Of a stretch of DNA of 23,230 bases, positions 1 through 9,957 are shown piece after piece; position 1 is the first letter of the stretch; each line of letters starts with the position of its first letter. The position numbers and the translations under genes were made by a program. The notes beneath the pieces are model-generated. The model ran no database searches. It saw nothing but the letters and a program-made list of their open reading frames with translations, and had not been told where the DNA came from. Source of the DNA: Alectoria sarmentosa (lineage: Eukaryota > Ascomycota > Lecanoromycetes > Lecanorales > Parmeliaceae); the NCBI GenBank assembly GCA_009733775.1, contig WOGZ01000436.1, forward strand, positions 1-23,230, in the 5' to 3' direction.

Positions 1-1022
1 GAAATAAAAGATATGCGTGATATATAATAACGTTTATCGTTATATTCGTTTTTAAAAATGCGATAATCGAGTATTTTAAATTTAATATATTTAATTTATA
101 AACGTGTTTCATTATATAAACTTTATAATTGTTATAAATTTCTTAATAACATTATTATATAACTCTTTTTCAATTTCAAATAATGAGATAATAAAGAAAT
201 TAATTTAAAAACGTTTATCAATTCGATAAATAAAAGAAAATTATCTTTTTTATTAACGACTTGATCACGATTAATATACATTATTTTGATTTTAAAGAAT
301 TTATCAAAAACTTAATTATTAAATCGAATAACGTTTTTATTAAAGATGCAAAAAATCGTTTTAAAGATATAAAAATCAAATATTTAATGTAAATTCAAAT
401 CGCGATAAATAACATCAATCAGACTTATAATAATATCATTTGATAATTAATCGATAAATCAATTAACAATCTTTTATTTTTTTATATTTATTGAAATCTT
501 ATTACTCACATTTAAAAGATCATTTACAAATATTTTTATATCAACACGATTTTGTTCAATTAAGTTCGAATTGCGAAATCTCATATTTTTCGTGAGCTTA
601 AAAATTTAAATATAATTTCATAAATATAAAATTTTTAAAATAAATGTAACGATACGCTCTAACTTAACGCCCTTGATGATTAATAAAATTTGATAAAAAT
701 CGTCGCAAAAGTATATAATTATATTATTAAACGATTTGAGATCTTTGCGAATGTCTTAAAATATACGATTAATAATCTCGATATTATAACGATTTTGCAT
801 TAAAATCTCGTTTCAAAAAATCAACTTAATTGTATATAATAATTCGATTAAATCGAATTCATTTATAACATTATAAAAAAATTAAGTAATAACATTTAAA
901 AAGATCTTAAAATGAAAATAAGCGATATAATCTTCTTAAAAAAAAATAAAAACGATGTTTAAAAAAGTTACAATAATTATCAATTTAAAAACTTCGCGTA
1001 TTTTTCGTGAAACGATATTTTA
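1..1022 (-). pseudogene. Helitron A, C-terminal half of Rep-helicase (RIP-degraded, cut by window edge)
   Basis: This is the distal part of Helitron A, separated from the rest of the element (17791-22565) by the Gypsy insertion. It is the reverse complement of 8554-9575 in Helitron B throughout: position p pairs with 9576 minus p at both ends checked (61 with 9515, 922 with 8654), with mostly transition differences. By that alignment it encodes the Pif1-like helicase from just after Walker A, through Walker B and the GDFRQ-type motif, to about the stretch before the last motifs, which lie beyond the left edge. Stops occur throughout, so it is a dead copy. The strand follows from the helicase frame in copy B. 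Confidence 0.88.
1018..1022. repeat. Left target-site duplication of the Gypsy element (TTTTA)
   Basis: TTTTA directly precedes the TG that opens the LTR at 1023, and the same TTTTA directly follows the CA that closes the LTR at 17790. The uninterrupted site in Helitron B has one copy, read as TAAAA on the plus strand at 8554-8558. Five bases is the usual Ty3/Gypsy target duplication. Confidence 0.88.
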
Positions 1023-1218
1023 TGATAAGGTTTTCGATAAAAATGAGATTTTTATATCACGAAACGATCTTTCTCATATACGAAAATAAAAGAATAAAAG
1101 AAAATAAAAAAACAAGTTATGTCATTGAGTGTGTGATGATTTTTGAGAAAAACTATCGAAAAAAAGATTTATTATATATTAATGTCAAGCTTTTTGTCAA
1201 GTTAAGCTTTTTTCAACA
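1023..1218 (-). repeat. 3' LTR of the Gypsy element
   Basis: This 196-bp repeat has TG/CA ends and is homologous over its whole length to 17595-17790, with the same length. On the plus strand it begins TGATAAGG and ends TTCAACA. In a 93-bp block without gaps the two LTRs differ at about ten positions, all transitions. It is the 3' LTR because the element reads on the minus strand. An apparent plus-strand open frame of 115 codons runs through it and is not a gene. Confidence 0.87.
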
Positions 1219-1231
1219 TTTTCTTCTCTTT
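1219..1231 (-). other. Polypurine tract next to the 3' LTR
   Basis: On the minus strand the 13 bases directly before the LTR are AAAGAGAAGAAAA, all purine. This is where the plus-strand DNA primer of an LTR retrotransposon is expected, and it supports the minus orientation independently of the pol motifs. The tract is short and the surroundings are A-rich, so alone it would be weak evidence. Confidence 0.65.
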
Positions 1232-1689
1232 AAAAAAAGAATCGCACGTTTTCGTGAGTTTATTATTTATCGACGTCTTTTGAATCTGCGTTTCATATTA
1301 ACATTTCAACTCTCGATTGAAAAGAAATCTTATATTTATTCTCTCATTTTTTGATTATTTGCGCGTTTCTCGATGAGATAATATATTTTAAAATAAACGT
1401 TTAAAGAAGTTAACATAAATTCGATATTGACGAGTGTTAACTCTTTATTCGAACAATATTTTTTATATATTCTTAATCTTAAAAAAATAAAAAAACGAAA
1501 TTCTCGACGATAAAACATTGTTATTATCAATTATTACGAAATTAATTAAAGACGTATTGTTTATTAAAAAGATAGAAATTTTTTTATATTTTTGAAATTT
1601 TTTTTCAATTGATAAGAAATTAAATATAAACGTGACTTTATCAGAAAAGTTTACAAAAATCGATATTATATTTAATAATAATGAGTTTA

Positions 1690-1920
1690 CGAAAGTTTTT
1701 GCGACAATAACGAAAGTTTTTACGATAGCAATTTTATAAACAATAATTAATTTTAATGAAAATGAACTTGCGGAAGTTTTTGCGATAACAGTTTTGAAAA
1801 CAATAATTAATTTTGATAAAGATGAACCTGCGAAAGTTTTTACGATAACAATTTCGAAAACAATAATTGATTTTGATAAAGATAAATTTGCGAAAGTTTT
1901 TATAATAGCAATTTTTTAAT
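1690..1920 (-). repeat. Tandem repeat, three 60-bp units plus degenerate partial units
   Basis: Units start at 1741, 1801 and 1861, each opening with CAATAATT and carrying a GCG(G/A)AAGTTTTT core. Degenerate half-units lie at 1690-1740. The period is exactly 60, and on the minus strand one frame is open across all units, giving a 20-residue repeat with the core RKNFRKFIFIKINYCF. It lies in the 3' region of the Gypsy element, downstream of pol. The function is unknown. The preserved period of 20 codons hints that it was once coding. Confidence 0.8.
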
Positions 1921-2147
1921 CGATTAATCATAAAGCAATATATTTTTTATATTTTTTATTTGAGAACGTTTCGTTATAAACGTCGTTATTATTAAATAAT
2001 CTTTCGTTATTCGATTATCAATTATCGATTTAATCGTTTAAATTTGAAATAGACGAGTTATTTTTTGAATAAAAAAAGATACGAGTTACGAGAAATGAAT
2101 ATCTTTTTTTAAAAAATTTATATACTTCATTCGCGAGACTTAATATT

Positions 2148-2456
2148 TTATTTATAATAATCGCATATTTTTTCGAAAAAGCTTTGATGCTCGCTAAAAC
2201 GTTTTTCGCATTTTTGACTTTTATAATTTCCGTCTTTAAATGATTATTTAAGATTTTTACAATTTTTAATAAACGTTATACGATTAATAATCGTTTTTGC
2301 AATAAATTTATCATCGAATATATATTTTTTATCGCATTTATCAAACGAAAGAATTTCATCTTTATTCTTTTTAGTTTCTGACAAAACTTCGCATTTTTTT
2401 AACGCAATTTTATATTCTCCTTTTTTTATTTTGTTTTTTTTCCCGATAAAAGTTTC
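2148..2456 (-). pseudogene. Degenerate open stretch of unknown function in the Gypsy 3' region
   Basis: One minus-strand frame is open for about 100 codons apart from a single TAA at 2244-2246. It is Lys- and Asp/Glu-rich. Two segments share a pattern: KCDKKYIFDDKFI and, after the stop, KCEKRFSEHQSFF, each with Cys, three residues, an aromatic, five residues, Phe. That spacing resembles half of a C2H2 zinc finger. However, the first Cys and first His are absent and RIP cannot explain their loss, so I do not call a zinc finger. I do not recognise the protein. It sits between chromodomain and 3' LTR, the position where some elements carry an extra frame. Confidence 0.3.
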
Positions 2457-2654
2457 TCATTTTTTTTCGATTCGTATTTATTTATTAATATTATCAACTT
2501 TTCTTACGATGTTTTTATTATTAAAAAGATATTGCCGTCGTTAAAGAATCGCTCCCCTCTCGAAACAATAATGTTTTTCGATTTATTAATTTTCAAGTCT
2601 TTATAATCCTTTAACGCATTAATTAATTTTCTTTTTTTTCGTTCAAATAACGAT

Positions 2655-2840
2655 TTTATTTAAACAAGCGTGTTTAATGTTTAAATAAACGTGTTCGATA
2701 TTTGAATAAAAAGATTTAATGTTTAAATAAACGAGTTTAATATTTAAATAAACGAATTTAATGTTTAAATAATTAAAGTAAACGAATTTGATATTTAAGC
2801 AAATAAGTTCGATATTTGAAAAAATGAGTTTAATGTTAAA
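2655..2840 (-). repeat. Tandem repeat of about eight 21-bp units encoding seven-residue repeats
   Basis: On the plus strand the unit looks like GAGTTTAATATTTAAATAAAC. Seven units are 21 bp and one is 30 bp. In one minus-strand frame the units read as (S/L/T)-F-I-Q-(I/T)-(S/L)-N. The fourth codon is CAA in two units and TAA in six, exactly the change RIP makes, which identifies the original frame. A seven-residue period would suit a coiled coil, but that is inference. The repeat belongs to the post-pol 3' region of the Gypsy element. Confidence 0.7.
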
Positions 2841-3565
2841 GTGAATAAATCGAGCATAAATATAAAGGACGATTTTTTATAATAATAATCATTATTTTAT
2901 ATGTGATAAACATTTTCCTCTGCGAGATCTCTTTTGCTATTAATCTTTTTTATATTAATAATAATTTTTTTAATATTATCGAATGTTGCTTCTTTTATAT
3001 CGAAAAATTGATATTTATTATAAATAATCTTATAAACTCATTGATTGCGAATTGAGAAAAATGCTTTTACGATTCTTCTCTTATTCACATAATTTGATTT
3101 AAAATATTTCTTAATAAATACGACGAATCATTTTTTAATTCTTTTCTTCGTCGAAAAACCTATTTTTAACACAATTATAATTTATACATTTAAAAGATTT
3201 ATCTTAAATGAGAACAAAAAAGAATTATTATTTTTAATTAACATATAAATAAAAGGTTTTTCATCATAATAATATTCGCGTATTTATAAATTTTCAATTT
3301 TTCAACGTTTAATCTCGCGTTTAATTATATTTATAATAAAAAATTTCGTTATTTCGAATATTGAATTGAAAATAAAATTTAAAAAGATAATCGTTAAAGA
3401 ATCTTCATTAATAACAAAAATGATTAAAATGATAACGATATCGAGGCGTGATTTTTTTGATAATATCGTGTTAAAGTAATAATATTTATTTTTCGAAATT
3501 TTTTCTCTTAAATTAATCATAAAAGAATTATTAATATTCACGATAATAAAAAATGTTAATAATTG
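2841..3565. other. Gypsy 3' region, no recognisable gene
   Basis: AT-rich sequence between two tandem repeats. A minus-strand open frame of 79 codons (3302-3541) has a composition of Ile, Asn, Phe and Lys typical of random AT-rich DNA and shows no family motif. I see no RNA gene or insertion boundary here. Confidence 0.5.
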
Positions 3566-3650
3566 TTTAATGTGAGTATTATCGCATTGTTCGAATATAT
3601 TTAAATGCTTAATGTGAATATTATCGCATAATTCGAATATATTTAATACG
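3566..3650 (-). repeat. Tandem duplication, 42-bp period
   Basis: TTAATGTGAGTATTATCGCA at 3567 recurs at 3609 with one G-to-A change, followed in both copies by TTCGAATATATTTAA. The period of 42 equals 14 codons, and the minus strand reads about NIFEQCDNTHIKHL in each copy. It lies just outside the 5' end of Helitron B, in Gypsy sequence. Confidence 0.7.
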
Positions 3651-4195
3651 TATATTATAAATAAGATTTGAAAATATTAAAATCACGAATGTGAATTTGA
3701 AATGAAATTTCAAATCTTTGTGATTCGAGCTTCGAATAAAATTCGAGCTTCGATTTTCGAAAAAATTTATAATTAATATATATAAAAGAATAATATAAGA
3801 CTGAGCTAAAAAACCTTGAATTTATATATGCAATCAATTATAAATTCTATATCATTACGCTTTTCGATTAACGTTTAAATAACGGCTTTTAAATCTTTTA
3901 AACGCTTTCATCAAAAATTTGTATATAAAAATCTTATAACTTATGCTTTCTACCCTTTTAAATATGAATTATTTTCAAAATTTCATAAATTATAAAGCTC
4001 GCTTTGCGCTATTTAATGATATAAAAATTACGAAATTCGACTTATTATTCATTAAGTGAATAAATATTCAAATATTAATCTTAAAATCATATTAAGCCTA
4101 TTCGAACCGATTAATATTTCTTTTAATTCATTTATTTATCGACGAAAACGCGTATAATCGTTATTCTTTTATTAATTTATTAATTCATTATTAAT

Positions 4196-4678
4196 ATGCA
4201 TATATTCAATTTTAATACCCCTCGCTTAAACGTTATTAAACGTTTAAAACACGTATATTCCTTTTACCTCTCTTTTGAAACCTTTATTAACCCCCTTAAG
4301 CGACCTCTCGCGAAATTTATTATTATTAACAATCGAAACCAAAAACGAACTCAATAATCATTTACTATTATTTATAAACGCGTAAAAAAACCTTCAAAAA
4401 GACCTCGAACAGATTTCTTTTTCTTACAACCGTTATTCTTTCAAATCAATCGATCTTCGTTTTCTCAAAACGCGCCCTCCTCTTCTACCTCGTCTATCAT
4501 TTTCTCTTTCACTCAACGACGCGTTTTTTACATTTTTAAACGATCAAAAGATGTTTTAATCGATGTAAAAAAAAATTTATTACGAGATTTATTAACAAAC
4601 TTTCTTAACATCGATTTCTTTAATAGCGCGCCTTTTAATTCTTTTTTAAAAATTATTCAATTTACTCAATTTATTTAA
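4196..4678 (+). pseudogene. N-terminal segment of Helitron B Rep-helicase
   Basis: One plus-strand frame runs from ATG at 4196 to TAA at 4676-4678, with a single internal stop at 4355-4357 (TAA after CAA, the change expected from RIP). The first part is 53 codons and the second 106. It is rich in Pro, Arg, Ser and Thr, with basic clusters such as KRVKKPSKRPR and a Ser-rich run, as in the poorly conserved N-terminal regions of Helitron proteins. The coding strand is C-rich and G-poor. The matching part of Helitron A (about 21630-22120) has lost more of these C residues. The start is the first ATG of the frame, so the true start is not proven. No domain is recognisable. Confidence 0.6.
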
Positions 4679-6500
4679 TTTTTAATAAAATTAACAAATT
4701 ATATTGCGCGTTATTTATATATTATAAAGTTTTTACGATATAATCTCGATTTTATAAATTAAATTTGCGATCGATATAATGCGACGTCGTTTATAAATAA
4801 AATATTTGAATAATATTATAATAACGATAAAACTGAAATCGTTATATTTAAAATAAACGTTTTATAAAATAACGATTTAAATAACGATTAAAACGAGAAT
4901 AAAAAGCATCATAAAATTAAAATGAATATAAATAATCTCATTAACCTCAATAAGCGTAATATTAATAACATTTTACATTTTTTAAAATCTAACATCATAA
5001 CTTTAATCGATAAGTGTAAAAAATATCGCGTTTATAACATTCAATATAATAACGCCGCCTCGATAATTTTATAATAGATCATTATTAATCATTCGATAAC
5101 TTTATTCACGTGTAAAATGTAAAGCGCGATTATTATTTATATGCTCGCTTTGACGCTTTTAAAAGACGAGAAATCGATTTTTAAACAAATTTATATCATA
5201 AATAACACTCAAAAACAATTTATAACACGATATAACTTTTTCTCGATCGCGTTTTTTGTATTAATATTATTAAATATGATTATTATAATAATATTAAATA
5301 ATAACTTTATCGAAAAATAATTACTCTTTTCAAAAGCATCAATTTTTATATTATTATCTTTAAAACGATATTTAAAAGATTAAAAGTCGATTCAATTATA
5401 CGAGGTTACAAATTATTATATAAAAACTCGCAAAATCATGATTCACGCATTTATAATCGTTTTATTTCAAATGAAATCGTTATTACTTAAGAAAATGATA
5501 TAAATAATTCATTAAACATACTTAAAACGAAGAACGTCTTAATTAAAACTCAAAGTGACGATAAATATAATGTTTTATATTAATATTTCATTTATATGCC
5601 ATTGCATTATTCTCTTATTTTCTCATTTAATAAATAATCATAACATAATAATATATTTATTATAAATGTTTTATTTAATAAAAATCTTTTTATCAATCGA
5701 GATAATAATAATAATTTCATTTCACGAATTAATAATCGAGAAGATTTAAAACGAGTCACATTAATCTCTTTTTACAAATTTATATCTTTATTTCTTCAAA
5801 TTCATTAAATTAATTCTTCATAAATATTTTATACAAATTCATTTTATCAAATTCAATCGCCTTCTTTACTGCGATAAATTATTTCAACATTTCGTTTACG
5901 ATATATATATAATTGTTAAAAACAATTAATTTCATTAAATAAAGCAAAATCAAAAAATTATTTAAATTAATATTTATTAAACAATCATTAATGCTTAAAT
6001 TGATGAAATTATTATAAACGCATAAATTAATAAATAACGTATTATTTTTTCTTTCTCATATTAAGAAAATTCACGATTTATAAAACAACTTTATCAAAAC
6101 TATATAACTTTGATTATTAAATTTAATCGATCAAACATTTTCATTATTTTCATTTATAATTCAAAATGAATTAAAATCATCATTAATTTATTATTTAACG
6201 AATTAATTATTAATCGATCTGATTTAATAATAAGAGTGTTCAAATTGAAATTAAAAACTTTTATAAACGATATCTTAAAAAAGAAGGTGTTTAATAAACT
6301 CTCTCTCATCTCTTTTAATAAACTCATTCATAATAAATCTTTTAAAAACACGTTAATCAAATAATTAATATAAATCATAATCTTTGAAAGTGCTTTTAAC
6401 ACAATTCAATTTCTTATATGTCATAATTTTTATTTATAAATTCTATAATGTTTTCAAATTTTTTCTTTTTATCTCGAGAATCGAATTACGATCGATTAAA
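4679..6500 (+). pseudogene. Helitron B, region before the Rep core (Helitron_like_N part)
   Basis: Heavily mutated sequence linking the N-terminal frame to the Rep core. A weak match to the Helitron N-terminal domain can be read near 5225 in the frame of 4196 (TRYNFFSIAFF, like the family's RxYNxxxAFxSLG stretch), after which stops are dense. The frame changes somewhere before 6534, since the Rep core reads in a different phase. The whole stretch has an inverted counterpart in Helitron A at roughly 19800-21630, which supports its being part of the same element rather than a separate insertion. Confidence 0.5.
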
Positions 6501-6533
6501 ATTTCGATGATTAATTTTAATTTTAATTGATTT

Positions 6534-7770
6534 TTGCGGGCAAAAGATCGAATTTCGACGTATTATTATATTATAAAATTTCAAAAACGAGAATTATCGT
6601 ATATTCATATACTTATTATATTATATTTTAAAAATCGTTGCTTAAACGTTAATGAGATAAACGCTATTATCAATATTAAGATTTTTAATTATATACGATT
6701 TTTCAATCTTTATGTCATGATGATTAAATATATAATTTATAATAATTATAATTATTACGCTATAAACAAAACGAGTATCGTTTTATTTTATTAAAATTCG
6801 AATAAAAATAAATATAACAAGCGATTTTCAAAGAAGTTTAACGATCACATTATCTTTAAATCAAACATCGAATATTTTATTTATCGTCGACATAAACCTG
6901 CTATAACTTCAGAGAATGAATTTAAATAAAATTATTAAATAATATTTTATAATTTATATTTGTCGATCAAATATAATGCTCACATCAATGTGAAAATATG
7001 CGTTAACATTAAAATTTACAAATATATTTTCAAATACGTTTATAAAAATAATGATCAAATTAGTTTTCGAATGAAGCGAATGAACAAAAACGATATGATA
7101 AATTCGATAAATGAGATTCAAAAATATCGAGACGCACGCTAAATGAAATCAATAAAGATTTATTAAAAAATATTTGATTTCAAATTATATAATCACAATT
7201 TTATTATAAAGCGATTATTTATTCATTTTTCAAATTAACAAATCATGATCTTTAATAATAATTCTCAATTATTTGATATAATAATAACAAACGAACGTCA
7301 AATTTTTTTTACAATCTTCTTTTAATTAAATACACGACGTTAACAACAAAAACGATCAACAAATTTTCTTTATATTGATTTATCGAAACATTACGTTTAA
7401 AAGAAAAACATTTAAGATATTTAAAAATGAAGTTTATATCAGAAACGCATCGATATTATTGCGAAAATATATTACATTAATTTCAACGCAAACGAATTTT
7501 ATTATTTACGCTTTCTTTTTCTAAACGTATCGAATCTCTTATCTTATAAAAATCTATAAACGATAAACGATAATCTTTTTTCAAATTATTATGCCGTTTA
7601 TATAATAAAAGATCTCACGCATAATAACGTTAAATGAAATAAAATCTTAAAAAAAACAAATGTCTAAAAAAGCGAAAGCTTTTTACAAAGTTTATTTATA
7701 ATAATTTTATTCAATTATAAACTCAATAAATTATTTAATTTATGAAATAAACATAAAACGAGATATATGA
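6534..7770 (+). pseudogene. Helitron B Rep (HUH endonuclease) domain and linker to helicase
   Basis: The Rep domain of Helitrons nicks and joins single-stranded DNA. The decayed frame keeps the family order. FQKRELSYIHI at 6579-6611 is the HUH motif (family FQKRGLPHxHI, first His now Tyr by C-to-T). Remnants of the Cys-rich MMHxPCG and CPCM stretch come next. Then YNAHIN and the two-tyrosine motif YIFKYVYK near 7023-7046 keep both Tyr. NEIQKYRDAR precedes the first RIP stop at 7140-7142. The same frame continues after stops with FDFKLYNHN, LYIDLSKHYV (near 7368) and INFNANEFYYLRF (near 7476), all typical of the Rep-to-helicase linker. Two sub-frames are open (6534-6794 and 6960-7142). Stops elsewhere make it non-functional. 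Confidence 0.86.
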
Positions 7771-7774
7771 TTCA

Positions 7775-8130
7775 ATTTAATTAATGTGTAAAAATGTCTC
7801 AATTGCGAAAAGAGAAAATTATCGCGCTATTTATTATAATAAAACATCATCACTTTTTTTGATATAATGTTACTTTTTTTTTTCATCAAAAGTGATTTCG
7901 TTAAACGTATTTTTCTTTTATTTACCCGCAATTTCTTTCATTTTTTTTTATCAAATTTAATTAATGTATAAAAATGTCTCAATTGCGAAAAAAAAAAATT
8001 ATCGCGTTATTTGTTATAATAAAACATCATCACTTTTTTTAATATAATGTTTCTTTTTTCTTTCACCAAAAGTGATCTCGTTAAACGTATTTTTTTTTAT
8101 TTACTCGCAATTTCTTTCATTCTCCCTCAT
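7775..8130 (+). repeat. Two tandem units of about 180 bp inside the Rep-helicase gene
   Basis: Unit one starts at 7775 and unit two at 7955, each beginning ATTTAATTAATGT(G/A)TAAAAATGTCTC and containing CAATTGCG near one end and CGCAATTTCTTTC near the other. Each unit has an inner palindrome, ATCACTTTT with AAAAGTGAT about 30 bases apart. The 180-bp period equals 60 codons. The Rep frame before it and the helicase frame after it differ by one base, probably from slippage in the T runs. Helitron A carries the same duplication at 18231-18535, so the duplication is older than the separation of the two copies. Confidence 0.85.
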
Positions 8131-8159
8131 CATTAACACATCTTTTTATTTAAACTCTT

Positions 8160-9924
8160 TAACGATTATATATATATTCTTCAAACTCATTATCAAGACT
8201 TCGCTTTATTAAATGATACATAAACGAAACAAATTATTATCAAAAACTTTTATTTTCATTTGATTCAAATTCGTTTAAAAAAAGATAATTTCAATTTTAT
8301 AAAAAATATTAACCTAATTAACAACTTTGATTTATTAAAAATGTAATATAATTATAAGCAACATTATAATAACGAACGCAATCGTCTTTTACGCGAAAAA
8401 TATTTTTATTAAACGAACATTTAAGAGCAAATGTGAACGAATTTCAATGATAATTAAACGATAATTACAAACGCTATTTGAAACGCGATATCTCTTTTTA
8501 ATAATCATCTCTTCTTTTTAAACGATTATAAAAATATTAATAAAATCATGTTTTAAAACATCGTCTTATAAAAAATACGCGAGACCTTTAAAATAACAAT
8601 TATTGTGACTTCTTTAAATATCGTTTTCATTTTTCTTTAAAAAAATTATATCGCTCACTCTCGCTTTAAAATCTCTTTAAATGTTATTATTTAATTCTCT
8701 TACGATATTATAAATGAATCTGATTTAATCGAATTATTATATATAATTGAATTAATCTTTTAAAACGAGATCTCGATACAAAATCGTTATAATATTAAAA
8801 TTATTAATCGTATACTTCAAGACATTCGCAAAGATCTCAAATCGTTTAATAACATAATTATATGCTTTTGTGACGACTTTCGTTAAATTCTATCGATTAT
8901 TAAGAGCGCTAAATTAAGGCGTATTATTACATCTATCTTAAAAACCTCATATTTATGAAATCACATTTAAATTCTTAAATTTACGAAAAATATGAAATTT
9001 CGCAATTCGAATTTAATTAAACAAAATCGTATTAATATGAAAACATTCGCAAATAATTTTTTAAATATAAATAATGAAATTTTAACAAGCATAAGAGAAC
9101 GAAAAATTATCGATTAATTCATTAACTGATTATTAAATAACATTATCACAAACCTAATTGATGTTATTTATCGCGACCTAAGTTCACATCGAACATTTAA
9201 CTTTTATACCTTTAAAACGATTCTTTACATCCTTAATAAAAATGTCGCTCAATTCAATAATCAAATTCTTAACAAATTTCTTAAAATCAAAATAATATAT
9301 ATCAATCGTGATCAAATCGTTGACAAAAAAGATAACTTTCTTTTATTTATCGAATTAATAAACGTTTATAAACCAATTTTTTTATCACCTCATCACTTGA
9401 AATTGAAAAAGAATTGTGTAATAATGCTATTAAGAAATCTATAATAATTATAAGATTTATGCAATGAAACACGCCTATAAATCAAATATATTGAATTTAA
9501 GATACTCGATTATCGCATTTTTAAAAATGAACATAACGATAAATGTTATTATATATCACACATATCGCTTATTCCGCTCGATTCGAACAATTTATATGCT
9601 CTTTTTTAACGCATTCAATATTCAATTCATTTAATTTTTAACATAACGATTAATAAGTCGCAAAATCAATTTTTATAACAAATCGATTTATGTTTACAAT
9701 CGAAAGTCTTCGTTTATAAATAATTATATGTAATTTTAAGTCGAATCATTAACAAAATCGATCTATTCATTATAATCTTAAACGATTTATCAAAAAACAA
9801 TCGAATCACTCGATTAAATGTATCAAAAATAAGGTCATTAAGCAGATGCTTTTTATATAGCAATAAAAATAGATCATATACGCATAAAAAAGCAAGCAGA
9901 GTTCGCTTAACCGATATTACTTAA
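8160..9924 (+). pseudogene. Helitron B Pif1-like helicase domain
   Basis: The helicase unwinds DNA during rolling-circle transposition. One frame holds all motifs in order. Walker A is at 8524-8547 (DYKNINKI, from GPGGTGKT by G-to-A and C-to-T). AHSRFKI follows. Walker B is at 8755-8781 (from IIWDEIPMQ). CFCDDFR-stop at 8863-8886 comes from GDFRQ, and SPHHLKLKKN with IMLLRNL near 9385-9440 from the family's PPHxLxLKxG and IMLLRNL. ITINKSQNQ at 9643-9669 comes from MTINKSQGQ, and LYVILSR at 9724-9744 from QLYVALSR. The frame is constant from 8500 to the first stop after the last motif, TAA at 9922-9924. The natural end may be earlier, near 9845. Several RIP stops make it dead. Confidence 0.9.
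8554..8558. other. Unoccupied counterpart of the Gypsy target site
   Basis: In Helitron B the sequence CATGTTTTAAAACATCG is continuous and contains TAAAA at 8554-8558. In Helitron A the same site is occupied: its left half ends at 1022 and its right half starts at 17791. The site begins with the third codon after the Walker A remnant (codons ATG, TTT, then TAA). Confidence 0.85.
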
Positions 9925-9957
9925 ATCCGTTCCGCCTTCATTTACCTTAAATACCAT
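9836..9957 (+). other. Lightly mutated 3' tail of Helitron B, with possible terminal hairpin
   Basis: About 120 bases with clearly more C and G (roughly one third by hand count) than the flanks, and with several CpA and TpG steps left. It begins where the helicase motifs end. AAGC at 9894-9897 and GCTT at 9905-9908 can pair around a 7-base loop, about where a Helitron 3' hairpin is expected. CTTAA follows 11 bases after it, but no exact CTRR end is present. It could be the 3' untranslated end of the Helitron or unduplicated sequence. Confidence 0.45.

Larger units (their letters stand above)
3766..9950 (+). mobile_element. Helitron B, near full length, RIP-degraded
   Basis: A rolling-circle transposon with one large decayed Rep-helicase gene. 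The 5' boundary is set by comparison with Helitron A: homology to the reverse complement of 17791-22565 starts at 3766 (TTTATAATTAATATAT) and stops at 22565, and sequence outside is unrelated. The 3' boundary is less certain. The helicase frame ends at or before 9924, a 4-bp-stem hairpin follows the last motifs, and the sequence returns to heavily mutated DNA near 9957. The CTRR end and 5' TC expected of Helitrons are not visible, perhaps because of RIP. It is inserted in the 3' region of the Gypsy element, in opposite orientation. Confidence 0.85.

Noticed and set aside
1007..1354. 115-codon plus-strand open frame
   Set aside because: It starts in Helitron A, crosses the target duplication and the whole LTR and ends in the Gypsy 3' region, so it spans three unrelated units. 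Its composition is that of random AT-rich DNA.
2148..2456. Possible pair of C2H2 zinc fingers
   Set aside because: The first Cys and first His of each finger are missing and are replaced by residues that C-to-T or G-to-A changes cannot produce from Cys or His codons.
3655..3837. 60-codon minus-strand open frame
   Set aside because: It crosses the junction between Helitron B and the Gypsy at 3766, so it is a chance frame.
7775..8130. CRISPR-like repeat array
   Set aside because: There are only two units, they are contiguous with no spacers, they lie inside a eukaryotic Helitron gene, and the same duplication occurs in the second Helitron.
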